From Clostridium neonatale (lineage in GTDB: Bacteria; Bacillota; Clostridia; Clostridiales; Clostridiaceae), in contig NZ_LN890328.1 in the NCBI RefSeq assembly GCF_001458595.1, positions 1,969,316 to 2,033,315 of the forward strand: a stretch of DNA of 64,000 bases, read 5' to 3'. Within the stretch, counting starts at the first letter, position 1. Each line of letters starts with the position of its first letter. Positions 1-8,979 of the stretch are shown in pieces. Position numbers and translations under genes: made by a program. The notes below the pieces were generated by a model, which saw only the letters and a program-made list of their open reading frames with translations, ran no database searches and was not told where the DNA came from.

Positions 1-369
1 ACTTGTTTCACCATCAAATTTTTCATTTACTAATTGTTCTACTGTTGTTACAGATGTAGCAACTACTATTTCAGCTAATTTATCAGCAAAAGCTGTGAAC
101 TCTTCATTTAAAGCAACGAAATCTGTTTCACAGTTGAATTCTACAATTGCACCAGTTTTCTTATCTTCTGAGATGTAAGTCTTAACAACACCTTCAGCTG
201 CTGTTCTTCCTGTTTTTTTAGCAGCATCCGCAAGACCTTTTTCTCTTAAGAATTCTACTGCTTTATCTTTATCTCCTTCAGTTGCAACAAGAGCTTTTTT
301 ACAATCCATCATTTTTGCTCCTGTCATTTCTCTTAGTTCTTTAACTAATTGTGCACTAATGTTTGCCAT
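1..369 (-). CDS. tsf: Elongation factor Ts, N-terminal part (cut by window start)
   Basis: EF-Ts is the guanine-nucleotide exchange factor that recycles EF-Tu from its GDP form during translation. The visible N-terminus begins [19 protein letters not shown] and continues MMDCKKAL, the UBA-like helical domain that contacts EF-Tu. The core domain starts further on with [12 protein letters not shown]. The ATG at 369 is preceded by a good Shine-Dalgarno (AGGAGG) at about 380. The gene lies downstream of rpsB on the same strand, the standard bacterial pair, and is separated from it by a 103-base gap holding a terminator-like hairpin. The C-terminal part lies outside the window, so integrity cannot be judged. 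Confidence 0.97.
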   Translation of the reverse strand, partial: MANISAQLVKELREMTGAKMMDCKKALVATEGDKDKAVEFLREKGLADAAKKTGRTAAEGVVKTYISEDKKTGAIVEFNCETDFVALNEEFTAFADKLAEIVVATSVTTVEQLVNEKFDGETS

Positions 370-418
370 AAGTTATATCCTCCTTATTATAAGTAATCCT
401 TACCATTATGTAAGAAAA

Positions 419-448
419 AGAGGAAATGAAGTGAACTTCACTTCCTCT
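419..448 (-). terminator. Terminator-like hairpin between rpsB and tsf
   Basis: A 7-bp outer stem (AGAGGAA with TTCCTCT), one mismatch and a 6-bp inner stem (TGAAGT with ACTTCA) enclose a 2-base loop. Read on the minus strand the stem is followed by TTTTTCTT. It sits just after the rpsB stop, so it should end or attenuate transcription between rpsB and tsf. Efficiency cannot be read from sequence. Confidence 0.7.
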
Positions 449-472
449 ATGCTTTTATATAAATCCCTTATA

Positions 473-1174
473 TTATTCAGCTAATTGTTCACCTTGTCTT
501 CCTTCGATTATAGCGTCAGCCATTTTAGCAGTTATTAATTTAACAGCTCTTATCGCATCATCATTACCTGGAATCACATAATCTACTTCTTCTGGATCAC
601 AGTTTGTATCTACGATAGCTACAACTGGAATTCCTAAAATTTTAGCTTCTGATATAGCGTTCTTTTCTTTTCTTGGATCTACAACGAACATAGCTCCTAT
701 GTTTTCAGGATCTAAATTTCTAATACCACCTAAGTTGTTTTCAAGTTTTTCTAATTCACCTTTTAACTTGATAACTTCTTTCTTTGGAAGAACTTCAAAA
801 GTTCCATCTTCTTGCATTTTTTCAATTTCTTCCATTTTCTTAATTCTGCTCTTGATAGTTGTGAAGTTAGTTAACATTCCACCTAACCATCTGTTGTTAA
901 CGAAGTGCATGTTACTTCTTACAGCTTCTTCTTGGATAGCTTCTTGAGCTTGTTTCTTAGTTCCAACGAAAAGAATATCTTTTCCATCTACAGCTACTTC
1001 TTTAATGAAGTTATAAGCTTCTTCAGCTTTCTTTACAGTCTTTTGTAAATCTATGATATAGATTCCGTTTCTTTCTGTAAAGATGTATGGAGCCATTTTA
1101 GGGTTCCATCTTCTTGTTTGGTGACCAAAGTGTACACCTGCTTCTAATAATTGTTTCATTGATATTACTGACAT
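473..1174 (-). CDS. rpsB: 30S ribosomal protein S2
   Basis: Structural protein of the small ribosomal subunit, needed with S1-like factors for mRNA binding. The 233-residue product is the normal bacterial length. It starts [20 protein letters not shown], the S2 signature region, and carries the conserved [11 protein letters not shown] segment and a C-terminal [19 protein letters not shown] segment. The ATG at 1174 has an AAGGAGG site about 8 bases upstream. The gene is preceded by a structured leader and a strong promoter, and followed by a hairpin before tsf. Nothing is unusual in the coding sequence. Confidence 0.98.
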   Translation of the reverse strand: MSVISMKQLLEAGVHFGHQTRRWNPKMAPYIFTERNGIYIIDLQKTVKKAEEAYNFIKEVAVDGKDILFVGTKKQAQEAIQEEAVRSNMHFVNNRWLGGMLTNFTTIKSRIKKMEEIEKMQEDGTFEVLPKKEVIKLKGELEKLENNLGGIRNLDPENIGAMFVVDPRKEKNAISEAKILGIPVVAIVDTNCDPEEVDYVIPGNDDAIRAVKLITAKMADAIIEGRQGEQLAE

Positions 1175-1202
1175 TTTGTTACCTCCTTAGGTTTATCCCT
1201 CC

Positions 1203-1263
1203 ACTATCTTTAGCTCATAAATAACCTTCTAAATAAAGGGCACCTATTTATGAATTGGATAGT
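1203..1263 (-). ncRNA. Probable ribosomal protein S2 leader (autoregulatory mRNA structure)
   Basis: Between the rpsB promoter and its start, ACTATC (1203-1208) pairs with GATAGT (1258-1263). Inside this, CATAAATA (1216-1223) pairs with TATTTATG (1245-1252), giving a long interrupted hairpin. Firmicutes rpsB transcripts are known to carry leader structures bound by S2 for feedback control. Position and shape fit, but I could not score this against a covariance model. Confidence 0.55.
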
Positions 1264-1286
1264 GTGTGTATTTTGTTACCTTAGAT

Positions 1287-1315
1287 AGTATATCACAAGC
1301 TAATTGACCTATCAA
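1287..1315 (-). promoter_or_regulatory. SigA-type promoter for rpsB
   Basis: Minus-strand TTGATA (1310-1315), a 17-base spacer and TATACT (1287-1292). The predicted start is near 1280, upstream of the S2 leader hairpin, leaving a leader of about 105 bases before the rpsB ATG. Confidence 0.75.
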
Positions 1316-1426
1316 CATTTTTTTTATTTTTTATAATTATTCTCTCTTTAAAAATGCCTATTGTTTTAAAATTTATTTGCTTCATTTTATTAGTATATCT
1401 TATTTGCTTAATAAATATTATAAAAA

Positions 1427-1464
1427 AATCAAGTAATCTGAGTAAAACTCAGATTATTTGATTT
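1427..1464 (-). terminator. codY terminator
   Basis: A 17-bp stem with one mismatch (arm ends at GAGT, 1443; partner starts ACTC, 1447) has a 3-base loop. On the minus strand it is followed by a run of T. The stem includes the last codons and stop of codY, so the terminator overlaps the coding end. Confidence 0.85.
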
Positions 1465-2230
1465 TTTTTAGTTCTTCCATTAATTTCTCATTTAATATTC
1501 TAATGTATGTTCCCTTCATACCAAGGGATCGAGACTCTATAACACCAGCACTTTCAAACTTTCTTAATGCATTTACTATAACACTTCTTGTTATTCCAAC
1601 TTTATCTGCAATTTTAGATGCTACAAGAAGGCCTTCATTTCCATTAAGCTCATCAAAAATATGCTCTACAGCTTCTAATTCCGAATACGATAATGTTCCT
1701 ATTGCTAACTGGACAACTGCTTTTTTTCTTGTTTCTTCAGCAATTTCATCTTGCATAGCTCTAAGCATTTCCATTCCTACTATTGTTGCACTATATTCAA
1801 CTAAAACTAAATCATCGTCTGTAAATGGTTTACCAAATCTAGCAAGGATAAGGGTTCCTCTTCTTTCCCTATTTCCTATTATAGGCACTATAGTAGATAA
1901 TTTATCAACTTGTTTACAACTACCTATTTCTTGGAAAACACATTTACCCTCATTTGGGATATTTGCAATTGTTTCATTGTTCTCCAAAAGAACTTTATTA
2001 TAATCTTCCGTAAATTTTTTATCTTCTATAACTTTCTTTTTCATAGCTTCACATTCAAAGTTTGCACAAAAGGAATATCCTAAAACCTTACCTTTTCTAC
2101 TGATTATATATGCATTACAGTCTAATACTTGACTTAAAAGTATACATATATCTTGAAATGCTACAGGTTCTGTTCCTGATTTTTGTAAAATTTTATTTAA
2201 CATCCTAGTTTTATCTAAAAGTGATGACAT
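1454..2230 (-). CDS. codY: GTP-sensing global repressor CodY
   Basis: Cytoplasmic repressor that binds DNA when GTP and branched-chain amino acids are plentiful and controls nutrition, sporulation and virulence genes in Firmicutes. The protein begins [19 protein letters not shown], has an N-terminal GAF-type ligand domain, and has a C-terminal winged helix-turn-helix around [21 protein letters not shown] chose the ATG at 2230 (258 residues). An in-frame upstream ATG at 2251 exists, but the strong site AAGGGGGAT (2238-2247) lies between the two and fits only the downstream start. It is a single-gene unit with its own promoter and terminator, between topA and rpsB as in other clostridia. Confidence 0.97.
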   Translation of the reverse strand: MSSLLDKTRMLNKILQKSGTEPVAFQDICILLSQVLDCNAYIISRKGKVLGYSFCANFECEAMKKKVIEDKKFTEDYNKVLLENNETIANIPNEGKCVFQEIGSCKQVDKLSTIVPIIGNRERRGTLILARFGKPFTDDDLVLVEYSATIVGMEMLRAMQDEIAEETRKKAVVQLAIGTLSYSELEAVEHIFDELNGNEGLLVASKIADKVGITRSVIVNALRKFESAGVIESRSLGMKGTYIRILNEKLMEELKKIK

Positions 2231-2337
2231 ATTTATTATCCCCCTTGGCATCCTATATTTCTTATCTATAAAAAAGCATCTTGAATTGTTAGAAAATTCT
2301 TAAAATTTTTAATTAAATAAAAAATACTCTTAGTTGT

Positions 2338-2366
2338 AGTTTATCATATAAAAATTCCCTTTTCAA
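2338..2366 (-). promoter_or_regulatory. SigA-type promoter for codY
   Basis: TTGAAA (2361-2366), a 17-base spacer and TAAACT (2338-2343) on the minus strand. It lies about 110 bases ahead of the codY start and downstream of the topA terminator. Confidence 0.6.
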
Positions 2367-2417
2367 CAGATTTTTATACTAACTGACATCTTATTAAAGT
2401 TTTTAATAAATAAAAAA

Positions 2418-2451
2418 ACATTTGCATTAAATAAAAAATTAATGCAAATGT
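2418..2451 (-). terminator. topA terminator
   Basis: A perfect 13-bp stem (ACATTTGCATTAA, 2418-2430, with its complement at 2439-2451) and an 8-base loop, followed on the minus strand by TTTTTTT. It begins 28 bases after the topA stop. Confidence 0.9.
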
Positions 2452-2478
2452 AAAAATTAAATTATATTTAATAAATTT

Positions 2479-4569
2479 CTAATCATCTTTTTTTTCTTCT
2501 TTTATTTCTTTTTTATATCCACACTCTGTATTAGAGCATTGAATGTACTTTCCTTTTGATTTTGAATACTTTAAAACCATATATGAATCACATTCTGGAC
2601 ATTTTTCTTTTACAGGCTCATACCAGCTTACAAAGTCACATTCTGGATAACCTGAACATCCAAAAAACTTCTTACCTTTTTTACTCTTTTTAGCAACTAT
2701 TGTATTTCCACACTTAGGACAAGGTACATCTAATTTTTCAACTATAGGTTTAGCATTTTTGCATTCTGGATATCCAGGACATGCTAAAAATTCTCCAAAT
2801 CTACCTTTCTTTATCACCATCATTCGCCCACATTTTTCGCATGGTACATCTGACACTTTGTCTTCAATTACAACTTTAGAAATTTCTTTTTCTGCCTTCT
2901 CAATTGATATTTTCAAAGGATCAAAAAACTCAGCAACTATTTCAGTCCAATCCTCTTTCCCTTCTTCAACATCATCTAATTTCTTTTCCATTTCTGCTGT
3001 AAAATCTACATCTACAATTTGCTCAAAGTAATCACTCATAATGTTATTTACTATTTCCCCAAGCTCTGTTGGTATTAAATTTTTCTTTTCTCTAACTATA
3101 TAATTTCTACTAAGGAGTGTAGAAATAGTAGGTACATACGTACTTGGTCTTCCAATTTCTTTTTCTTCAAGAAGCTTTACAAAAGATGCTTCTGTATACC
3201 TCGGTGCTGGTTGAGTAAAGTGTTGACTTGCACCCATGCTTTGTTTCTTTAGTTCTTCATTTTCCTCTAGTGATGGTAATATTACTGATTTATCATCTTC
3301 TTCATTGCTATATTCATATATTTTCATAAATCCATCAAATTCAATTGTAGAACCACTTGCTTTAAATTTATAATCTCCATTTACAATATCTATAGAATTT
3401 GTATTTAATAAGCATGATGCCATTTGGCTAGCTATAAACCTCTTCCAAATTAATGAGTATAATTTATATTGTTCTGAAGTTAAATTTTCTTTTGCTATTT
3501 CTGGTGTTATCTCAACATATGTTGGTCTTATTGCTTCGTGAGCATCTTGAATATTTTTTTTACTTTTATAAACTCTTTTTTCAGTTGGTAAATATTCTTT
3601 TCCATAATTATTTTCAATAAATTCCCTTGCACTGTTTTGCGCATCTTCTGAAATTCTCACAGAATCTGTCCTCATATATGTTATAAGACCAACAGTACCA
3701 TATCCTTTTACCTCTACACCTTCATATAAAACCTGTGCTATAGACATTGTTCTCTTTGTCATAAAGTTTAGCTTTTTATTTGCATCTTGTTGAAGTGTAC
3801 TTGTTGTAAATGGAGCTAATGGATTTCTATTTTTCTTCCCCTTCTTTATACTCTTCACAAGAAAATTTCCATTTTCAAGTTCAGCAACAATTTTATTTGC
3901 ACTTTCTTCATTATTAATTTCAATTTTTTCATTTTTATATGTTGAAAGTCTTACTGGAAACTTACTCTTTTCTTTTTTTAATACTGTATCTATTAGCCAA
4001 TATTCCTTTGGAATAAATTCATTAATTTCCTTTTCTCTATCACAGATTAATTTAAGTGCTGCTGATTGCACCCTTCCAGCACTTAATCCCCATTTTACAT
4101 TTCTCCATAAAATTGGACTTATCTCATAACCAACTAATCTATCCAATACTCTTCTAGCTTGTTGTGCATCAACTAAATCTAAATTAATTTTTCTCGCCTG
4201 CTTTATTGATGCTTTAACTGCTGTTTTAGTTACTTCATTAAAAACAATTCTACATTGTTCATCTTCAGAAATTTTTAAAATATTCGCTAAATGCCATGAA
4301 ATAGCTTCACCTTCACGATCGGGGTCGGTTGCAAGATATACTTTATCAGCTTTTTTAGCTGCTTTTCTAAGTTTACTTATTAATTCACCTTTTCCTCTTA
4401 TTGTTATATATTTAGGAATATAGTGATTTTCTATGTCTACCCCAAGTTTACTTTTAGGCAAGTCTCTTACATGCCCCATTGATGCTTCTACAATATAATT
4501 TTTTCCTAAATATTTGCCAATTGTTTTTGCTTTAGCTGGCGATTCTACAATTACTAGTTTTTGACCCAT
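2479..4569 (-). CDS. topA: DNA topoisomerase I
   Basis: Type IA topoisomerase that relaxes negative supercoils by single-strand passage. The 696-residue protein has an N-terminal Toprim domain (KLVIVESPAKAKTI at the start, DPDREGE near residues 82-88). The catalytic tyrosine sits in GLITYMRTDS (Tyr about 298). Three C-terminal four-cysteine zinc fingers follow (CEKCG...CPGYPEC, CPKCG...CSGYPEC, CPECD...CSNTEC). The length and three zinc fingers fit the bacterial TopA family. It lies 66 bases downstream of dprA on the same strand, in the conserved dprA-topA-codY order, and ends in a strong terminator. Confidence 0.98.
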   Translation of the reverse strand: MGQKLVIVESPAKAKTIGKYLGKNYIVEASMGHVRDLPKSKLGVDIENHYIPKYITIRGKGELISKLRKAAKKADKVYLATDPDREGEAISWHLANILKISEDEQCRIVFNEVTKTAVKASIKQARKINLDLVDAQQARRVLDRLVGYEISPILWRNVKWGLSAGRVQSAALKLICDREKEINEFIPKEYWLIDTVLKKEKSKFPVRLSTYKNEKIEINNEESANKIVAELENGNFLVKSIKKGKKNRNPLAPFTTSTLQQDANKKLNFMTKRTMSIAQVLYEGVEVKGYGTVGLITYMRTDSVRISEDAQNSAREFIENNYGKEYLPTEKRVYKSKKNIQDAHEAIRPTYVEITPEIAKENLTSEQYKLYSLIWKRFIASQMASCLLNTNSIDIVNGDYKFKASGSTIEFDGFMKIYEYSNEEDDKSVILPSLEENEELKKQSMGASQHFTQPAPRYTEASFVKLLEEKEIGRPSTYVPTISTLLSRNYIVREKKNLIPTELGEIVNNIMSDYFEQIVDVDFTAEMEKKLDDVEEGKEDWTEIVAEFFDPLKISIEKAEKEISKVVIEDKVSDVPCEKCGRMMVIKKGRFGEFLACPGYPECKNAKPIVEKLDVPCPKCGNTIVAKKSKKGKKFFGCSGYPECDFVSWYEPVKEKCPECDSYMVLKYSKSKGKYIQCSNTECGYKKEIKEEKKDD

Positions 4570-4635
4570 AGCATAACTCCATATACTTATTTATGGAGTA
4601 TTCACCCCCTGTATACTTTTAATCTTTCAAATTTC

Positions 4636-5691
4636 TTACATTGTTCTTACATAATAATTTCCTGGCAAACAAATTATTTCACCTTTAATCTGCATTTCAA
4701 ATAATAATGCATATAATTTTCCTCTATCTATTGATGAATTATTAAATATATTATCAATATGAATAGGTGAATCATCTATCAAATCTAATATTTCCTCTTT
4801 TTCAGGAACTATCTTTTGCGGCTCAATATCTATATGTGGTAAATTGAGTAAAACCTTCAAATCTTCCACATCTGTGCAAATACATCCACCATCACGCATA
4901 AGTTTATTCGATCCACTTGCTCCTTTATATAATATAGAGCCCGGAATAACAATAACCTGTTTATGCTGTTCAAGCGAGTATCTCGCCGTAATTAATGAGC
5001 CACTTTTATCTGAAGCTTCTGCAACTATTACGCTTTCACTTAGACCACTTATAATTCTATTTCTACTCGGAAAATTAGTTTTTAATGGTGGTGTGCCTAA
5101 TAAAAATTCTGAAATTATTACACCTTTTTCACATATCTTAGAAAATAACTCTTTATTTTCTCTTGGATAGACTCTATCTATACCACATCCTAGTACACAT
5201 ATGTTTATCCCACCACATTCTAAAGCAGTTTTATGTGCTGTTGAATCTATGCCTCGTGCACCTCCGCTTATAAGCGTAATATTATTAGTAATAAGCTCCT
5301 TTGTCAAGAGTTTTGTTACAACAAATCCATAATTTGAACATTTTCTAGCACCAACAATTGCAACAATTTTATCATTAATTACTTCAATATTACCTTTATA
5401 AAACAAAAAAAATGGTGGTTCTAAAATTTGTTTTAATTTCTCTTTGTATGCGGGATTAGCATATGTTATATATCCTATATTTTTCTTATTTAATATTTCT
5501 TTTACTCTTAATACCTCAGTTATTAAATCTTCTTTTTGAAAATTTTTTAATTTTTTTGATATTGAACTTTCTTTTTTCAATATCTCTTCAAAATTATCAT
5601 AAACGTTTTTACAGGTTTTATACTTATCAATTAGTTTTATTTTTTTAGAATTACTTATTTCAAGAAGAATTAACCATAGTTCATAATCCAT
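4636..5691 (-). CDS. dprA: DNA-processing protein DprA
   Basis: DprA (Smf) binds incoming single-stranded DNA during natural transformation and loads RecA. The 351-residue product has a helical N-terminal region, a central Rossmann-like fold (VAIVGARKCSNYG, ISGGARGIDSTAH, VLGCGIDRVYP, SGSLITARYSLEQ) and a C-terminal winged-helix region from about residue 290. It is 20 bases downstream of the ComM-like gene and upstream of topA. DprA is retained in many clostridia not known to be transformable, so a broader role in recombination is possible. Confidence 0.95.
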   Translation of the reverse strand: MDYELWLILLEISNSKKIKLIDKYKTCKNVYDNFEEILKKESSISKKLKNFQKEDLITEVLRVKEILNKKNIGYITYANPAYKEKLKQILEPPFFLFYKGNIEVINDKIVAIVGARKCSNYGFVVTKLLTKELITNNITLISGGARGIDSTAHKTALECGGINICVLGCGIDRVYPRENKELFSKICEKGVIISEFLLGTPPLKTNFPSRNRIISGLSESVIVAEASDKSGSLITARYSLEQHKQVIVIPGSILYKGASGSNKLMRDGGCICTDVEDLKVLLNLPHIDIEPQKIVPEKEEILDLIDDSPIHIDNIFNNSSIDRGKLYALLFEMQIKGEIICLPGNYYVRTM

Positions 5692-5711
5692 ATTTACACC
5701 TCATTTTCTTT

Positions 5712-7229
5712 TTATATAACCTCTCCATTTATATTTTTTCTGTAACTTATTGCTTCAATAATATGTTCTTCTAAAATATCTCTTTTATTATCAATATCTG
5801 CTATAGTTCTTGCTAAATCTATTGTTTTCACATATCCTCTTAATGATATGTTTGAATTGTCATAGTAATGTTTTAAAACTTCTGTACATTTTCTATGAAT
5901 TTTAAAAACTTCAAATACATCCATTCCTTTAACTTGTGAATTAAATGTGTACTTTGTATTTTTAAATCTTTCATCTTGAATTTGCCTAGCCCTCACAACG
6001 TTTTCTTTCATTATTTTTGAATCATACGAATCTTTTCTCTTCTTTATTTCATCATAAGTCAATCTTGGTACATAATTTAAAATATCCATTCTGTCTAATA
6101 ACGCATTAGAAAACTTTTTTGAATATTTACTCAAGTTATTATTTAAATAAAAATCTGCACCTTGATATTCTTGATATTCATTGTTATCAACTGGATTAAA
6201 AGCTCCAACCAATAAAAAATCTGATGGAAGAGTATATGTTGTATTAAATCTATTAATATTTATTTTCTTTTCTTCTAAAGGCTCTCTTAATGATTCTAAT
6301 ACTTCTTTTTTAAATTCTAATATTTCATCTAAAAACAGTACTCCATTATGTGCTAATGTTATTTCACCTGGTTTAATTTCGCGTCCACCACCTACAAGTC
6401 CAGCTTTTGTTACTGTATGATGTGGCATTCTAAATGGTCTTCCAAGCTTCTTACCCGTATTTAAGTTTCCAACAGAACTATATATCTTAGCAACTTCAAT
6501 TAATTCTTTTTTATTTAAAGGAGGCAATATAGACAGCAAAGCTTTTGCAAGCATTGTTTTTCCACATCCCGGCTCTCCATATAAAAGTATATTATGATTT
6601 CCAGCTGCTGCAATTTCTAATGCCCTTTTTGATGAATATTGCCCTATTATATTTCCATAATCTAAATTCTGTTCTTCTTCATCAAATACTTCATCTTGAA
6701 GTTTATACGGCAAAAGATCTTCATATGTTATAAAATCTATAGCTTCTTTTAGAGTTTTAAACGGAAAATAATTTCCATCATTAAAATAATATGTTTCTTC
6801 TAAATTATCATAAGAAAAGATAAATTTATTTTTATTTTCATTAATTCCTTGAAGTATTATTGGAATCATCCCTTTTATTCCTTTTAGTTCCCCAAATAAA
6901 GATAATTCACCAAAAACTATATATTCACTTAAATCTTTATTTTTAATTTGATTAGATTCCATAAGAATACCTAACGCTATTGGTAAATCTAAAAGTGAAC
7001 CAATCTTTTTTACATCAGCAGGTGCCAAATTGATAGTTATTCTTCCAAGAGGAAAATTATATCCGCTATTAATTATAGCCGCTCTTACCCTCTCTCTAGC
7101 TTCTTTAACTGAAGCATCCGGAAGACCGACTATATTAAACATAGGTAATCCTTTGCATATATCTACCTCAACTTTAATTAAAATCCCTTCTAAGCCATTA
7201 TTAGTAGCACTTGTAATTTTTACTGCCAT
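5712..7229 (-). CDS. YifB/ComM-family AAA+ ATPase (Mg-chelatase-like)
   Basis: Members of this family include ComM, a helicase promoting branch migration in transformation; the clostridial members are uncharacterised. The protein has an N-terminal LonC-like domain (LEGILIKVEVDICKGLPMFN), an AAA+ core with Walker A GEPGCGKT and Walker B GVLFLDEI, and a C-terminal domain with the arginine-finger region LSLRGYVKTIDLARTIAD-like (here ISLRGYVKTIDLARTIAD). I start it at ATG 7229 (505 residues). The in-frame GTG at 7238 lies inside the Shine-Dalgarno AAGAGGTG and is not a likely start. It sits directly upstream of dprA. Confidence 0.93.
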   Translation of the reverse strand: MAVKITSATNNGLEGILIKVEVDICKGLPMFNIVGLPDASVKEARERVRAAIINSGYNFPLGRITINLAPADVKKIGSLLDLPIALGILMESNQIKNKDLSEYIVFGELSLFGELKGIKGMIPIILQGINENKNKFIFSYDNLEETYYFNDGNYFPFKTLKEAIDFITYEDLLPYKLQDEVFDEEEQNLDYGNIIGQYSSKRALEIAAAGNHNILLYGEPGCGKTMLAKALLSILPPLNKKELIEVAKIYSSVGNLNTGKKLGRPFRMPHHTVTKAGLVGGGREIKPGEITLAHNGVLFLDEILEFKKEVLESLREPLEEKKININRFNTTYTLPSDFLLVGAFNPVDNNEYQEYQGADFYLNNNLSKYSKKFSNALLDRMDILNYVPRLTYDEIKKRKDSYDSKIMKENVVRARQIQDERFKNTKYTFNSQVKGMDVFEVFKIHRKCTEVLKHYYDNSNISLRGYVKTIDLARTIADIDNKRDILEEHIIEAISYRKNINGEVI

Positions 7230-7402
7230 CCTTTTCACCTCTTAAAATTATGCATATAAATTATTATTAATTCCATTAACAAGATTATAGACAGATAATA
7301 GATTATTAATTCTATTAAATTGAATAAATTGATTTTTTTCTCTTTTTGTTGTTAATAATATAATTAAATTAAATATATTTTTTTAATTTAAGGGAGAAAT
7401 TT

Positions 7403-7774
7403 ATGAAAAAGTTTAATAAAGCAATAGGCAGCCTAGGTGAAAATTTAGCAATAGATTATTTGAAACAAAATAAATATAAAATACTAGATACTAATTTTAA
7501 AAACCGTTTTGGAGAGATAGATATCATCTCTAAGAAGGATGATTTAATTATAATAATAGAAGTAAAAGGAAGGTTTGGAGTAGCTTACGGCTTTCCAAGT
7601 GAATCTGTTAATCTTTCTAAACAAAAAAATATTATAAAGGTAACCAATTCATATCTATATATAAATAATCTTTATAAACACAATATAAGATTTGATATAA
7701 TTGAAATATTTCTTAACCATATAACTAATTCTTATAAAATAAATCATATAGTAGATGCCTTTAGAATAAATTAG
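7403..7774 (+). CDS. YraN/UPF0102 family endonuclease-like protein
   Basis: The family has a restriction-endonuclease-like fold. Its biochemical role in bacteria is not settled. The 123-residue protein starts MKKFNKAIGSLGENLAIDYL and shows the fold's catalytic-type pattern: a GE dyad early, FGEIDIISKKDDLIIIIEVKGR (D and E-x-K) and a later AYGFPSESV segment. GGGAGAA precedes the ATG. It is the only gene on the plus strand in the first 25 kb. In related clostridia it usually lies co-directionally between rnhB and the ComM gene, so the single-gene inversion is notable. Confidence 0.88.
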   Translation: MKKFNKAIGSLGENLAIDYLKQNKYKILDTNFKNRFGEIDIISKKDDLIIIIEVKGRFGVAYGFPSESVNLSKQKNIIKVTNSYLYINNLYKHNIRFDIIEIFLNHITNSYKINHIVDAFRIN

Positions 7775-8110
7775 AATCATAATATAAATGTTTGCTTCCA
7801 TAATCTTTCTTCATTATTTTCTATTTACATAACTTCTTTTTCTAGCAAGTTAATCTTATTACGTACCTGTTAGTTTTATTAACTGCTGTACTTTAACTAA
7901 CTATTTTTACTTCAGTTCTCAATTATGGCACAATAAATCTTTTATATATATTTACTTTTATATTCAGAAAAATATATAAATACATAATCTTAAAAATAAA
8001 AACACTTAAGAATTTGCTTATTTGTTGGGAATTGTAGTCCTAAGCCAGTATAATTTTACATTATACTTAATGCTTAATAAGAACACTGACTAATAATTTA
8101 TTTAAATAAA
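7775..8110. other. Intergenic stretch without a gene (yraN-rnhB)
   Basis: About 336 bases between the convergent ends of yraN and rnhB, before the rnhB terminator. Very AT-rich. I found no open frame with a ribosome binding site, no tRNA and no clear repeat. Weak short inverted repeats near TTAGTTTTATTAACTG are not convincing. Confidence 0.6.
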
Positions 8111-8156
8111 TTAAAAGTAGAGAATACTATTTTTTATAGCGATTCTCTACTTTTAA
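8111..8156 (-). terminator. rnhB terminator
   Basis: A perfect 15-bp stem (TTAAAAGTAGAGAAT, 8111-8125, with its complement at 8142-8156) and a 16-base loop, just after the rnhB stop. T-rich on both flanks, so it could also stop yraN transcription. Confidence 0.8.
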
Positions 8157-8166
8157 AATATAATAT

Positions 8167-8979
8167 TTATAATAACTTTGTTAAAAAACTTTTTCTATGT
8201 ATATCACATATTCCATACTTTTTTAAAGCTTCCACGTGTTTTTGAGTTCCGTATCCAACATTATTCTCAAAGTCATATTGACTATATTCTTTTGAATATT
8301 TTTTCATGAGATTATCTCTATAATCTTTAGCTACAATTGAAGCAGCTGCAATACTCGCACTTTTAGTATCTCCTTTTATAACGCTTTTATTTAAAATATT
8401 TATTCCTTTTACCAAATATCCATCTGATAAAACCAAATCTGGTTTTACTTTTAACGAATTACAGCTTTCTAAAAATACTTTATTATTTGAATACGCTATT
8501 CCTTTTTCATCAATTTCTTTATTTGATGATATTGAAATACTATATGCAATAGCTTTTTCTTTTATTATTTCTGCCAGTTTATTTCTCATAGATTCTTTTA
8601 TTTTCTTTGAATCATTTAAATATAATATTAAATCTTCATCTATAACTTTTAAGTCAAGTACTACTGCACATGCTACTATTGGACCTGCTAATGGTCCTCT
8701 TCCTACCTCATCTACACCTGCTATGTATTTATAATTTCCAAATGATTTATCAAATTCATACATTGATTTAACTCTATTTATTTCATTTAAATACAAGTCC
8801 AATTCCTTCTTTATTTTAGTTCCTAATGAAATAACATTTTTTCTTTTATCGCTAGACAAAACTTCAATTATCTCAAAAATTTCATTAGACTTATAGCTTT
8901 CCTCAATAGAAATTCCTTTTATAAGTTCTTTTATTTTATTAAAAGGCAGCTTTTCTAATTCTTTATTAATTATCTTCAT
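8167..8979 (-). CDS. rnhB: Ribonuclease HII
   Basis: Removes RNA from RNA-DNA hybrids and single ribonucleotides misincorporated into DNA. The 270-residue protein carries the RNase HII signature AGVDEVGRGPLAGPIV (D-E-G dyad), a central DSKKIKESMRNKLA segment, a later catalytic Asp in DLVLSDGYL, and IAAASIVAKDYRD. The extra N-terminal segment of about 80 residues is typical of Firmicutes RNase HII. Its start overlaps the end of rbgA by 14 bases, so the two are translationally coupled. Confidence 0.97.
   Translation of the reverse strand: MKIINKELEKLPFNKIKELIKGISIEESYKSNEIFEIIEVLSSDKRKNVISLGTKIKKELDLYLNEINRVKSMYEFDKSFGNYKYIAGVDEVGRGPLAGPIVACAVVLDLKVIDEDLILYLNDSKKIKESMRNKLAEIIKEKAIAYSISISSNKEIDEKGIAYSNNKVFLESCNSLKVKPDLVLSDGYLVKGINILNKSVIKGDTKSASIAAASIVAKDYRDNLMKKYSKEYSQYDFENNVGYGTQKHVEALKKYGICDIHRKSFLTKLL

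Noticed and set aside
699..947. Plus-strand open frame of 82 codons
   Set aside because: It lies inside rpsB on the other strand, lacks a ribosome binding site and looks like a hydrophobic mirror of the coding sequence.
2231..2251. Upstream ATG extension of codY
   Set aside because: The Shine-Dalgarno lies inside the extension, and the CodY family begins at the later ATG.
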